Positions 26,217 through 39,185 of a DNA stretch of 64,000 nucleotides are shown piece after piece. The stretch covers positions 5,332,001 to 5,396,000 of the forward strand of contig NC_090131.1 of assembly GCF_040581485.1 (NCBI RefSeq), in the 5' to 3' direction. The notes under the pieces were generated by a model. The model did no database searches. It was not told the DNA's origin and saw only the letters and a list, made by a program, of their open reading frames with translations. The translations under genes and the position numbers were made by a program. Source of the stretch: Linepithema humile (taxonomy: Eukaryota; Arthropoda; Insecta; Hymenoptera; Formicidae). Position 1 is the stretch's first letter. Every line of letters begins with the position of its first letter.

Positions 26217-27900
26217 TGTGTTTGTTGCGTGTACATACAGTAGCAGCGCGTCGAATCTCCGTGAGATCGATACTCCCTATCTGCAATATGCTCCGATAGT
26301 TTCTCCGCCGGAGGATCCAGAAGGCTTTTCTCCGACGGCGACATGTTCGTCGGAAAGTTTCGCTCCTGATCATCTCGCGGAGAGCCTGCGTGAGGCAGCG
26401 GAAGGGAGAGCATATGAAGAGGATTGCAGGGCTTAAAGAAGAGAACGAGAACAGCGCCCACGTTCGCCATGATCGTTCATTTGAAAATCTTATTCCGCCT
26501 TCTCTCGAAAATCACATTCTCGCTACGGAGAAAGAGAGGAGAAGCTCCCTGCGAATTCTCTCGAGTAATTTCACGCGCTTGTAAGACGACATTTATACAG
26601 TTGGAGGGAGCGAATGTGAAACTAGGTGAACTCTCGCGCGACTACGGGGTTTGATAATTAAGTTGGATATGTTTTTCGTCTCTGTCTTTCTCTCTCCGCA
26701 TACTTTTCCATTATTTTATGTACTTCTTGCTCCTGCGTGTAAACAATGTGCTCGGTAATGGTTTATTTAATAAGATGTCTCCTCGCTGCGTCGACAAGTG
26801 ATATCTGAAAAGAACGAAGGAATTAATATGAAAATTCCTGGAAGAAATATCCGGGAAATTATGAAAACGTTGAAAAATATTTACTAAGAGAAAAACGTTG
26901 GCGCGTGTGGCTGTTTCTAAGTAATGCGGGCGCTCCCGTTGAGTCGGTAAAAGTTTTAGTCGACATTTTGACTGATATTTCAATTAAAGAGTACTTCAAC
27001 AAAAGCGCCCCGCTGAAAGTAACGCACAAAAGAATTCCACTTTAAAAAGGGATCATGTTGAATCTGCCGAATGAGCCGCATCTGAATTGAAACAAAATTA
27101 AAAATTCGCGTTGGGATTTCATTATCGGGCCAATTATCGGAACACGCCGTGCGATACCATTATAAGGAGGAAATGATGTCCGATCGCGGAAAACACACGA
27201 TGCTCACACAATAACGCGCATACTCACGAACCGTGACAGAATCTGAAGGCCGATACGACGGCCGAGTGCGTTATTTCGTTACAATGCCAATGAAGGCCCT
27301 CGCGTGTAATTATAGCGACGGCAAGGCGAGAGCTGAGCGAGAGCGCCGAGCAATCGCTCCGTTGACTTCGCAAAGGGACGATAGAGAAAGGGCCGCGCGG
27401 GACGCGGGACGGCACGTCGGTAGACAGTCGATCGGGTCAGCGGGGAGAAAATAATTGACCTCGAAGTCTAAGAAAAAAAATTGCCGTCGTGGCTTTTATG
27501 GCCAGGGCAGGTACAAGGATTTATCCCGCGGTGCGAAAATCGAAAAAACTCGTATCGGGGTAGACGGCGTGTGACGTGCTAGCGTCATCACGGCGCAATC
27601 CGCTGGGACGCGCGACAGAGCGGGAGATAAATATCCTATATATCCGAACGTGTGACATTTCTTTCCCTCTAAGCCGCGGCGCGATATCGGTAGTTCCATG
27701 GTATTGATTCGATACACAAAGGTTAAACGTTCCGATCCAGCGGTTTCAATCGCAATCACATTTGTCTCATCTTACGTAAGGCTGTATTATCGGAATATTT
27801 TTCCAACTTTCTCTCGGAACTTACATCTGTAAAGTTCGCAATTGTAAAGGAACGGCAAGTTTTCTCGTTTTGCTTTGTTGAGCAAGCATCGATTTTAGAA

Positions 27901-27921
27901 AGAACAATATTTTATTGTTCT
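27901..27921. repeat. Small perfect hairpin, 8-bp stem
   Basis: agaacaat, a 5-nt loop, then attgttct. Short enough to be a chance structure in AT-rich intron sequence. Confidence 0.4.
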
Positions 27922-29465
27922 GTATTTTATTCTTAAAAAAAGATACACGCGTACAAAGTATCTCGCGAATCAACTGTATTTTTTTTTTTTTTTTACGAAT
28001 TCTCTGATCAATTTTGAATCTTTGAATTAGTTTTTTAGAGTTCTTTAAGAGCAGATTATTTAATAAATTCAGAAACAAATTTTCTACGGCGGAGAAAATT
28101 GTTGATAAACACGTGGAAGCTGTAAATGCTTTAATCCGCATTGTTCGTGCACAATTGAGCAGTTTAAAACCGCAACACCCGTGATTATTAAACAGCCGCG
28201 GACGACGAGTACGGGACACATGTTGGCCGCGTAAAAGACCTGATGAGATTTCCCATCCACATTTTTCCGAAACCGTGTGCAGCTAATGGAGTCGTCATTA
28301 CAGCCGCCACATTCGCGAGCGAGCTAATTAGGGCAGACGCGAAATTCATGCGAAATGCGCCGTTCGTGAGCAATGGCCGTTGCCAATTTAATGCGGGTCA
28401 GTGGTCCGTGTGCTACAACAAATAATATTAATTAGTGATGCATTCGCACGTAACGCGCGCCGGCAACAGCCGATTCCCAGCAGTTCGGTCGCTCTAGCGT
28501 GAGAGATTCGGGTTTCGATGCGTTCACATTTCGATCATGATCGACAGACGTGCCGTAGACAACGAGAATGTTTTTCCGCTTTTGTAATTTCACATAATTT
28601 ATTCATTGTTATTATTTTTGTCCGAAAATGTCGCTAAATATTTGCCGAGTAATTTATATTCTACATCCTTTGGTAGATAGAAAACGCAGTTAACCTCGTG
28701 CACTCACACAACGCGTTTTCATCACGTACACGAAACGCAAGCCAAATGCAACTCGCGGTTTTCGCCACCCGATTCATTTTCGCGGGATGACAAGACCGAC
28801 GGAGAGGCCGCGCGTTGCGAGACCGTCTGGCTGCGATTTTCCGTTGCCAAAACGTTTCACCTTTATCATTGCGTTTCACGCGGATTATTAATGGTTTCGT
28901 TGTTTGCCGCGGTTCCGCCGTTCGTCGATGCGCCGATTAATAGCGCGTTAAATTACAGACGGTGCCTCGTGAGGTCCGAATGCATCCCGAGGATTCAATC
29001 CGCCGGCGCTCGAATTCATGCCGATGCACACAAGTTCTGCAATTAAAGTGAAGCGGAACGCCGGCCGAATCGAGATCTTCGGAGCGATCGAAACCGCGCG
29101 ACGGAGACGAGTGGATTGTTTCGATTTAATTAAAGGATCTCGATATTGTCGACGCGGCGCAATCGCAATCTAGTTCGAGTGCCTCTGTCTTTGACAATTT
29201 ATTCCCGTTTCCCTTTGCAGAACTATTCTTTATCGTTTAAGCCGACGTTACACTTGTTGAGCGTACTAATTGCCCGTTAAGTGTTTGCGCGGCGTTTTGA
29301 TTTATTAACAGGCTGTCGTTATCAATAATTTAATTTCCGGTTATTATGAACACTCTTCAAATTTTATTTCAAGATATATCACTTTGTCCGTACTTAATGA
29401 TTATAAAATAGCGCTGGCATTATAATTATGCGAACTATCTTCTAACGTTTACGTTTTTGTTTCAG

Positions 29466-29577
29466 TGCGTATTGTACCTGTGGGCGCTGAAACTGTGCCA
29501 TCCGACCACACTCTTCCTCCTCAGAGGTAACCACGAGTGCCGTCATCTCACGGAATACTTCACATTTAAGCAGGAAT
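29466..29577 (+). CDS. CanA: Calcineurin A exon: RGNHE motif
   Basis: The exon is 112 nt, entered in phase 0 and left in phase 1 (gaa t|gt), with acceptor tttgtttcag and donor gtaagt. It encodes 37 codons equivalent to human residues 129-165, from CVLYLWALKL to YFTFKQE. LLRGNHECRHL carries N150 (metal ligand) and H151 (general acid/base), so the catalytic centre is intact. The split Cys codon is completed by the exon at 35034. Human ILYPK is read here as LCHPT, a conservative surface change. Confidence 0.97.
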
Positions 29578-31246
29578 GTAAGTAATTCATATAGCTCTCT
29601 CTGAAATTCATAATTCAGATAATGTATCTAAGCAAGCGGCGAGTATCTTTTGCGAAAACCAAAAAAATTTGTTTTCTCGCCTTCAAAAATTTACATGTGA
29701 AGACTACCCTCTGATCTCGTGATGTTCTAAAGTTGTGATGTATATTCCCGTGTGGCAGAATTTTTTATTCACTGAGGGTCGCGCGAGCTTTTTAGCAGCG
29801 CTTGCTTTGTTTCGCGCTGTAATAAGAAATTATTTCCTGTTTAATAATTCGCGACCCGAATTAAGTTCTCCGTCTCGTTAGTTACGGCAGCGTTGCCTCG
29901 TAAGGTGGATTAGCGCTGCGGCGAAATTTATGCGTCTAATCTGTATCGCGTGATCACATACGTACACGCCATAATTACAGGGTCTAAGTAACAAGAAGCA
30001 GTTTTCAGGAAAGAACCGAAAGCTAAGTGAATGTTAGTATTTATCGTGCTACAAATTTCACCTTAAAGACGCACGCGTTCATAATAAAAAATATGCAAAA
30101 ATTACTCGTAGATTTTTATGTTAATATTTATTAATATTTTTATATTTTATGAAAATATCAAATATTAAAACTTTCCTTGAAACTTGATAAAAAAATACGT
30201 TATCTATTTATGGGACATAATAATACTAACATTAGAGATAAAATTGCAATAATGATGGATGACAAGCCTCGCCTGATCGAGTGGTGATAACACGAGCTGT
30301 AATATCGATCTTGTGACCCGCACGTCTCTTTAGTCCTTCGGCCACGTGAATTACATGTCGAATAAGTTAAGTTACGAGATCGTAAAACGCCGGATATCGT
30401 GGCGCGTTGTGTTTGCCCGGAGATCAAACTCACGGAGAATATTCTGGTCCGTTCTCGCATGCTCATTTGAATTCAAGTTTGTTAACAATCTCGCGCGCGG
30501 ACTTTGAGATTACATTAATCGCGCGAGTCCAATAAAACACGCTCGCCACGTTGCGCAATTCATGGGTACGGGGATCTAAATTTACAGCGCGTTTAATATC
30601 AAATGCAGCTGTCCGACCTGCATTCTGCCGCTCGTGCGGAATATGCATTGCACATTAGGCAAATGAGATTCAGCGGTGAAAAAAGTCGAATGATCGCATT
30701 TAGTCGAAACGCATACGCGATCGCGACGGCGTCGGAGGAATCCGCGCCGAAGGCACTCTGGCGGTCTGTCGACTCGCGCACGTCTCCGGTGCATTCGCGA
30801 CGCTTAATTTCGATTTCACGTCTTAAATCCCGACGCTGTAAGCTGTACATGAGCATCGGCGTTTGCATCATCCGCGAGAAACCGCGCCATATATCACGTT
30901 CGTTCCCGTCACCGGTCGTAAATGCGTTGCCGTCGCTCGTATCGTAAACGTTATAACGACGCGGCGGGGGAACCGCGGAGGGAGGAGAGAGGGCGTCTCG
31001 CAAATACTCGCAGACTGACCTAGTATCGGACAATTTTCCGCGATCGATACACTTTTCCGCGAGACGCCGGCTTCTGCTGCGCGAGCTCTCGAGTTATTGC
31101 GCCTTGCGTTTGAGCGATGCACTAACATCTTGATGACGGATTTATCGAGATGAAAATTTCCGAGGATTCTTCGGGATTTTCATCTAATTCGACTGATGGA
31201 CTAATTAATTGCAGAGCAGAATTTATTTCCAGACAAACAGCCAGTG

Positions 31247-31267
31247 TTAGTCTCTAAAAGAGACTAA
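31247..31267. repeat. Small perfect hairpin, 9-bp stem
   Basis: ttagtctct, aaa, agagactaa. The stem is perfect, with a 3-nt loop. Confidence 0.45.
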
Positions 31268-34200
31268 GAAACAATTTGCATTTTTTTTTTGTTTTACTTA
31301 GTCTGCGTTTTTTCTCTTCCCATATTTTCCGAGTAATGGTTTGATCGCAGTTTGATTACAACCGCTAGACATAAATCTGTCTGACGCGCTTAAATACGCT
31401 TTAAGAATGTTTTATGTGTTATTAAGCATTTTATGTTGCCTCATTGTATTTTACTGGCATCCCTCTTACGTCGTCTTCATACGCTTTACATGATGCTACA
31501 CTTCTAACTTTATTGTTGAAGTAAAAGCCGACACATCAAGAGGGTACGAGAGCTCCCGCACTCACGTCGCATTTTGTAACCCGCGGGAGAAGATTCTCTC
31601 CGGATTTGAATCGTTTTTTGGAGAACAGTTCTAATTTCCTCTTCTATCAAAAGCAACGAATGCCATTTCCGCTCGCGATATTAAGCGAAACGCGAGCCGC
31701 GGAAGTCGCCTGACGCGGGAAAAAAACCGCTCGCATACGCATTGTGACCTCGATTTCGAGCGCGTTTAATAACTGCGAAAATCCCAGCGCGCGCGCACGG
31801 CGCCGACCGGCAGCTTTAATCATCATTTTAACGCGGTGCTTTCGCCGTGCATTTATTGGCGGGCATTTGGGAGCAGCCGGCGCGGGGACGCGTGTTCACT
31901 CGCGTATACATATATCTCTTTTTTTTTTTACGCCGGCATTTTCGGCGGCCGATCGAGAAAATTGCGATTATCTGCGACGATTCGAGCTTTTCTCTTGCGA
32001 TGTGAAGTCGCGATACGCCCGAAAGCCGCGCAAGAACAGCGATTGTGATTTTTTCTTTCTTTTTTTTCGTGAAAGCAACAGAAATTTAATTCGGTTCGAT
32101 AATTCTCGTGGTATAACTCGCCGCGTGTATTTATTTTTTTTTCCTCTTTTTTTTTATATCATGTTGAGTAATTGTACCGTCATGAATTGTAACAACGCGA
32201 TAATTTATAACAAAATGCATCCTATCGCATCGGCCTAACGCGAGTGTAATATGAAAATGTAGCGGATCGCGATAATATATTGCACTCGCACGACCCCGCT
32301 CGCATTTTTCTCCGTGTTTTTTGCAACATCGCGCGCGCACACATTTTTCCGCCAATTCGGACAACAATGATGCGAGAAAAATGTAACGCGCTTAACCGTG
32401 ACATATAGAGAAGTTCGATACCGGTTCTATCAAGATAAATGTACGGTTGTTCTTTGCCGCTATATATCTCTCGCATCCCCAAATATATCATTTTTACAAC
32501 CGTATCCGGCATAATATATGATGGTGTGGCTTCGATTTCGTATTAAAGTTTTACATCATATGAATAGAACTTGACGAACTTCAAAGCTCTTTTTTTATTC
32601 AATCCATTTATTATATTTTTGATTAATTTTTTCTATTAATTTGTTGAGGAAAAAATGATATTTAAAAAAAATGTTACTTTGCCTTTTATTGCACGAGCTT
32701 TTCGAGTATATATTTAAATGTGCGCAAAGATACATTCCAACGATATTTATATTTATTTTATTACGATATTATACAACGATACTATTTAGATACAGTTTGC
32801 ATTTCGTGTCTCTTTGTGTTTGGAAGCGCGACACCTATGTTGCACGATTGTCTCGCAATCGTATCTGCACACTTGGCTCGGTTTCGCGATGCGCAATGCT
32901 GGAGACTAACGATCACGCTTTCTGTGAGACGCGCACTCGCTCGGAGCGGACTTGAGCGAACGCATTATTCCGAGCGATTTTGTCGCTCGCGCGGATTTCG
33001 AGCAAGAAGCCGGGACGCGCTGGGCGCGCGCCAAGATCGCTGCGGTGTGTAGTTTCGAAATGGACTTGGTCGCCAAAAACGATCGTTTGTCCGCATACGC
33101 GGGAGACACGAGCAAACGCGCAATTAAATCGTCGACGATTTCACCGCGATATCAATGCGCGTTTCGCAGCCAGAAATAATACAAAATGCGAAAATGTGTG
33201 CGAAAATCAGTTGCTATTACTCACAATTATATAACAGTTCCGTTCTATAATATCTGCTCCAATTTTTTATTTGTATTTTTATAGAATTACCGCGGATTAA
33301 AATTACTTACAACTAATTTTACGTTTTTAAATTATCAATTACTTTTTAGTTTGTAAACTGTTATGTTAAAATGCGAATAAATGCAAACAGTATCACGTAT
33401 TACATTTGCACGCACCAATCGGGGTAAATATTATATTGCGAACAATGTTTTAGTAAACTACACTTGTTATATTTAATTCTTTTTCATATCAATTTCAATA
33501 TGCTATTATTACAAAATATTTCTAAATTAACAATTTGCACAATAGTGTCTTTTTGGATGTAATTAGTTTTATTTGATTTTATTCGATATTTTTTAAATAG
33601 TTTTTGATCATAGTGAAAAAATTCTAATATTTTTTTTATGAACTTTATTTTTTTGTTCAATTTTCTGATAGATAACAGGATTCTACGTTAAATTTAATGA
33701 AATGTAGCAAAAATTCTCTCAGGATTAAATTATTTCTTATAACAAGTCTAGCATCTGCAGAATATTTAATTTTTTAATAACTTGAAGTGTGCGAAATTTA
33801 TATACAGTCGTAATCACGGATGCGCAAGGTGAAATTCTCAACGACCAAGTTTTTCCAGACACCTCGCGAGCGTCTTCTTCGCGTTTAATAATCTCGAAAC
33901 ATGGGAGCTTTCTTAGGTCCGCCCTTGAGTGCGATATTACGGGCATCCGTTTCGCGAAACTTCAATCTGCAGCCTCAAAGAGGCCACCACGTTCAAGAAT
34001 CCGGTCGTTCATTTGCGAGATCTCGTGAAGACCGTAGAGTGGCAACCTCGAGCGGCGATCCGTTTAGCCTCAACGCCCGACAAATCTTTATCCTGTCCGG
34101 ACTACTTCGCTTTATTGGCAGGAAATCCTTCTCGCACGTCGTTTCGAACAGCGTTTCGACGATCCCTCGTCGAACGTAGCGGATATATAGCGCGCATCGC

Positions 34201-34921
34201 GTCAAATTCCGAGATCACACGTGTCAGTAGCGAAGAACGATGGCTTAAAGGGAGCAAGAGAGAGCTTTTTGCGAAATTTGAAACACCTTCGTGTTTCGTG
34301 AGATAAGTCTAATAAATAACACGGCTCAATTACAAAAGTAATCCAAACTTGAAATTGAAAAAAAAAAAAGAGAAAGAAATAACTCGATTCTAACTCCAAG
34401 CTCTGGTTTTGGAAGTAAAATCGTTTTATTCTTAGGAACGAGACGAAAATCTCATTGTAATTATTCGAGGCGAAGGGTTATCGTTCGTGCAGTCTGGCGA
34501 GAGCCAGTCGTCTGTTGCGCTTGTATGTACACAGCGAGAGGAGAGCTAGCGTCGCGCGGTGAAATTGGAAGAACATAAAACAGGCGTGGACGGCCGCGGT
34601 GCCCCTTCATCTCGCGAAGAGTATCCATTATTCTGCGCGGAAAGAGAAAAGGTTGGCGGAAGGGACGCGACGTAAAATAGCTCCCGTGTTCGCCATCCTT
34701 TTCACGGCTCGTTCGCGGAATGGTCCGCAGCCGGCCATGCGTATCCCACGTCGCTTGTCAGCGTTCTTCCTCATGGCTCCCTCGCGTCGTTTTCCCTTTT
34801 ATTTCCCACCGTCGCTCGTAACGACGGATTAGACGTGTCGCTCGATCTTCTGCGTCTTGTCTCACATAAAAAGTGTCCCGCATAAAGTTAGTCGAAAGCG
34901 ACTCCGGACGGCGTCCGTGCC

Positions 34922-34948
34922 GCCGTAAACGCCGTAAACGCCGTAACG
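34922..34948. repeat. 9-bp tandem repeat (gccgtaaac)
   Basis: Nearly three copies of gccgtaaac, the last decayed to gccgtaacg, about 85 nt before a calcineurin A acceptor. Confidence 0.6.
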
Positions 34949-35033
34949 CTGATGATCCGAGAGAACCCATCCTCATATATCGTGTCGAAGGGGACTCGTT
35001 GCTTCAATCCGGCGATTTCTTTTCTGCTTCTAG

Positions 35034-35179
35034 GTAAAATAAAATACTCCGAGAGGGTGTACGACGCGTGCATGGATGCCTTCGACTGTTTGCCGCTCGC
35101 CGCCCTCATGAACCAACAGTTCCTCTGCGTACACGGTGGCCTGTCGCCGGAAATTCACAATTTAGAAGACATTCGCAAA
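35034..35179 (+). CDS. CanA: Calcineurin A exon: VHGG metal ligand
   Basis: The exon is 146 nt: two bases finishing the split Cys166 codon plus 48 codons equivalent to human 167-214. Acceptor is ctgcttctag and donor gtaagt. KIKYSERVYDACMDAF is a signature of PP2B rather than PP1 or PP2A, and CVHGGLSPE carries H199, a metal ligand. The exon ends on NLEDIRK, where the 12.6-kb intron interrupts the reading frame in phase 0 before LDRFKEPP. An upstream in-frame extension into the intron exists but has no splice or family support. Confidence 0.97.
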
Positions 35180-36705
35180 GTAAGTGAACTCTTTTACACG
35201 ATTCTATATTGCATGCTTGCATCATTTTATTTAACCTTTAAGTATATCTCGGCTAACATTGTATTAATATTTACATGAATCTATTTAGACGCGAAACTTA
35301 TTTCTTGCGTAAAATCAACATTTGACATCAGAGAAATGAGCGTCTTTAATCTTTGGATGCAGAAAAGGGCTCTTTGCTATCTTTTTATGCCATTTTCCCT
35401 TTTATAATATTTCTAGAATCTTTTTACCGAATTTATTTCCTTTGTGGGTAATTTTTGCGGAAGCTTCAAGTTGTCTTTTTCGATAATGCTGGATTTAATT
35501 TTGTCGAGATCGATTTTCCGCTGTTCAAGTTTTCGCGAACTTTTGTCAGAAGGTCATGCATCCAAGGGTTAAGCCACCACTAAAACCATTTTCGCATCTT
35601 AAGCGCGAAACGAGATGCGATCATTGATTATCGCGTCCCCTCCCTCTGCGCATTAGCCTTGATATTATTTCTCGTAATCGTGCCGAGGCCAATTGTTCGA
35701 TCGGCGGCGGGGTGTCATTGGACTCTCCGCCGCACCGGAAGCGAACCAGGGAGCACCGACGTGCTGCCACCTGCTCTATCGATCTGTCCACCTGTGCCTT
35801 TTACCTTCCTGCATTGCGTGCGGCACACACACTAAGAGAGCGTGCGTGCACGCGCACCGATCAACGATCGCCAGTCGTCGTTCTCTCCCCCGTGACTCCC
35901 TTTTGTTTCGACATCCTAATAGCGGCCGTATTACTCGCGTTTAGATTCGAGATAAACAATAAAACGAGTCCCGCTTGTGCATGGAATAGCGATGTGTATG
36001 AAATACATAGTTGGAGCGTAATGTGATTGTCGCGATGTATTTCGGAAAGGAAGGTACCATGCGCTCGCGCGATTGTTTTGCATCGCGCGTTAATTATTAT
36101 TATATTATTATTACGCCGATCGATGGAATTGTTAATGATTGCCGTTCTGAATATTAGCGTCATTATTGCAGCCAGCATTATTTTCTCCTTCATTATCTGT
36201 ATATGAAAATGTAGGCGCGTAATTGCGCTAAGCGCCGTGAATATGTATATTCGACTCGTCGCGCAGCGATTGTGCGCCCTCGGCGAGAAAGATTGCCGGG
36301 ACTGTGTGTATCTATTCAGCTGTCTATTAATCGCGAAGCGTCGAAGCGACAACAAGCGGAAAATAAAATCGCGTCATCAGGATTTATTGAACTCTCCCGT
36401 CCGCAAGTCCGGTCTTATCCGAGTTAACGCGCATTCCATTCGATTTCGAGGGCTTCGCGTCCTTCCCCCGCATTTTACATTGGCAATCGAAATTTCCGAG
36501 TGACAACCGTATTTCCCGGCTATCGATGTCGGTTTCGAGCCGACACTCTCGAGAGACGAGAGGATGATGAGCAGTTTCGTGTTTTCCCGCGCTCGTAAAA
36601 ACTCGCGCTATTTTCATATCGAGCGGACCGCGCCCGTCGAAAGCGTTCTGCCGTGCTTTGACGACGCTAGCTGCCTGGATTTCGTCTCGTTTCGGGTTGT
36701 TCTGC

Positions 36706-36728
36706 TTTTTTTTTTTTTTTTTTTTTTT
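36706..36728. repeat. T23 homopolymer
   Basis: Uninterrupted T-run followed by attattta. Confidence 0.9.
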
Positions 36729-37141
36729 ATTATTTATGCGTTGTACCCTCGTAAAGATATATATACGGCATTCGAGATCGCGGTCAGAATCGAGAGAGGA
36801 GTTTGGATAAAAGCGCGACAATCTCGTGCGATCGATGGATCTCGTGGAGCTCAGCGTTTCCAGGTTAATTAAGAGAAACGATGCGCGATTGCGATGATGC
36901 GGCGCTGCAAAACGTGGATTGATCCTCGAGTACCTCGGCAATTTGGAACGTGACATGTCCCGAATAAAAAATTCTTAACGGAAAATGTATTTAACATCGC
37001 CGGGTAAATTACGGGCGAAATGTAAAAAGGCGAGGAATATCGCGCAGATATAATCGCGATTGCGAAACGGCGTGGGAAAGTTGCAGCGGTTAATTAGCAG
37101 TGAACTTAATTTCGCGTCAGAGCAGATCATTAACGTTTAAC

Positions 37142-37521
37142 TAGTGTAGGGATGGTTGCTTCTCGAAGTCAATATAAATGGAATAAAATAAATAAATGGC
37201 AATAGTCAAAAGATGTATTTAAATTGTAGTTAGAAAACGTATTCGCGATGCAAATATACGCGATTGATATTTCACTCAAAGACTAACGAGGAGGGCGAGC
37301 AGCGCTCTTCAATTCCGCGAGATAAGTCTATCCGGGTTCGATGTTCGCAAATGACTCTGTCCAAAAATCGACTCGCGAAAGCGCTTCCGTTCGTCAGCTA
37401 CTGTTATATTCTATCGCTTGAAAACAATCGCCGATATCCGGACTGTTTATTATCTCGACTGTTTGCAACACCACGAAAACATAATTTCCTCGCTCCTATA
37501 TTATATTATATTCCCACACTA
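37142..37521. mobile_element. MITE-like non-autonomous DNA element, copy 2
   Basis: A 376-bp unit (37144-37519) begins gtgtagggat and ends attcccacac. The ends are inverted repeats matching at 8 of 10 positions and are flanked on both sides by TA, the target duplication expected of Tc1/mariner-type elements. It aligns over its whole length with 19210-19616. No transposase frame is present; the short frames in the two copies are shifted relative to each other and so are not conserved coding sequence. Confidence 0.7.
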
Positions 37522-38173
37522 GATAATATTTAACGCGGGCGATATCTGAAATGACGCGGATAAATATGCCCGTTCATCGAGCGAGAGTTTCTTCGAATCT
37601 ATCATCTGTAAATTCCGATCGCGATTTCGATCCTTTTGCTATCGCCAATCCGAATTTCGAAATCCATGTTTTATTTCCGACTGGTTTTATCGCCGGCGTT
37701 TCGGGGCGTTTGATATGGAAATTGACAGTCTCGGTTGGGCGATATCGCGAGTCCTTTGAGAGCAAGAGACCGTAAAACGTGACCGTACGCGTCCTGCACT
37801 TTAGAAACGCTTCCAGCGACGCTTTAACCTCTTTTCCGCTTCTTGCGGATAATCCTTCTGAATCTTTGACTCACACGCATGACGCGACGTAGGATTGCCG
37901 TCAGAAACTTCTGCTGCGTTGAGAGTAATGAGATGCTCGTTGATTAAATTTCTAGAGCAACGAATAAATTTAGAATGTTTTTTAAGTGGTGCCGTTTGGT
38001 GCATCCTGATAAGATAATTCTAGGTAATTTTACAAAATGTTAGTCTGTAATCGAAATACGAAAAGCTACAATTAACGACTTAGAGAATGTGTTGAAGTAA
38101 TACATATTTAAGACACGGATATTTTTTAATGAAAGTTCACCGGACGGAGAGACTTGCTTTGAGGGTGCGTCGA

Positions 38174-38197
38174 TTTTTTTTTTTTTTTTTTTTTTTT
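38174..38197. repeat. T24 homopolymer
   Basis: Uninterrupted T-run followed by atatatata. No target duplication was evident that would mark it as a retroposon tail. Confidence 0.9.
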
Positions 38198-39142
38198 ATA
38201 TATATACACAAAACGCATATATTTTTTACCGTTAAATTTCAAAGCTTAAATTGGGAAGGCATGTTTGCACAAACCTTGCGAGTTAACGCAGAGAGCGCGC
38301 GGTTTTCAACGTTTATTAAAATTTGCTTTTTATTAAGATTGCTTTTCCAATCTCAGCTCTCGCGAATTTTTTGTGCGTACGTCTTCGGAAAAGTCGGAGT
38401 ACGGAGAACGTTACAATTCAGCGATTCAAGGAATCCGTTGAAACGAGGCATCGAGAAATGATCGAGCGTTTAAGCGTCAGAAGCCTCGCAAGGGCCGTAG
38501 ATCTGTATTAAAGCCGTCCAATCTTGCATCGGTCATGCCGTATTAACTTCGCTTAATTTATCGACGGGAAGGCGGCAGGAGGGGGATAGGATCGTGCAGG
38601 GCGCGTGCATTTTATCGGCTGAAAACTCGCGATTTATGCGATCGTGTTCCGGGGGCGGCTTTAAATAGCGGGCGAGCTCGCGTTATCGCGCCGCTATTAA
38701 GTTAATCGTCTTGCACGCTCGCATGCGCGTATGCACGTATATGCGCGTCGCGTCGCGCGAAACCGCTTTAATAAGAATAATAATAATATTGCGCGAGCAA
38801 AAGGCCGAAGGAGAGAGGGGTTGAGGGAGAGGAAAAAGCGGTACAAAGAACGCCGGAGCAATCTTGAAACGCGTTGACCCGACACGACGTTTGCTTTGGG
38901 CGCTTCTCGGGGACGAGCAGAAAATTGAGAAAATTATTCTGTTAAGTTTTCACGACGAAACTTTAATCAGAAGTGCGATAATAAATGCGTTTATGTGACA
39001 TGGGGTGAAATGTGTCATGAGACGCAACGTTTCTTAAATGTCGCGTAACGCGGAAAAAGGCGGATTAATGTCAAGGATGATTCCTTGCAGCTTTTATTGT
39101 GCTTTGAATTGAAATAATCATTATTTCTCATTTCTCAACGCG

Positions 39143-39185
39143 TTTTTTGTTTTTTTTTTGTTTTTTTTTTTTTTTTTTTTTTTTT
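39143..39185. repeat. T-rich homopolymer, interrupted by two G
   Basis: T6-G-T9-G-T25 approximately. Confidence 0.9.

Larger units (their letters stand above)
23319..29465 (+). other. Calcineurin A intron, 6.1 kb, phase 0
   Basis: The intron runs from gtaagt after ...YFSIE to ttcag before CVLYLW. It contains a C-run with strong minus-strand G-quadruplex potential (25654-25681), a (GGC)n run near 25849-25866, a (TG)n microsatellite (26175-26213), a T-run near 27970-27995 and a small hairpin (27901-27921). I see no gene on either strand. Confidence 0.9.
29578..35033 (+). other. Calcineurin A intron, 5.5 kb, phase 1
   Basis: The intron splits a Cys codon (t|gt). It has an AT-rich block at about 32530-33780, a small perfect 9-bp hairpin at 31247-31267 and a 9-bp tandem (gccgtaaac) at 34922-34948. 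No coding frame is supported. Confidence 0.9.

Noticed and set aside
36384..36956. 190-codon minus-strand open frame
   Set aside because: It includes a poly-Lys run from a T-homopolymer, resembles no protein and shows no splice or start support.
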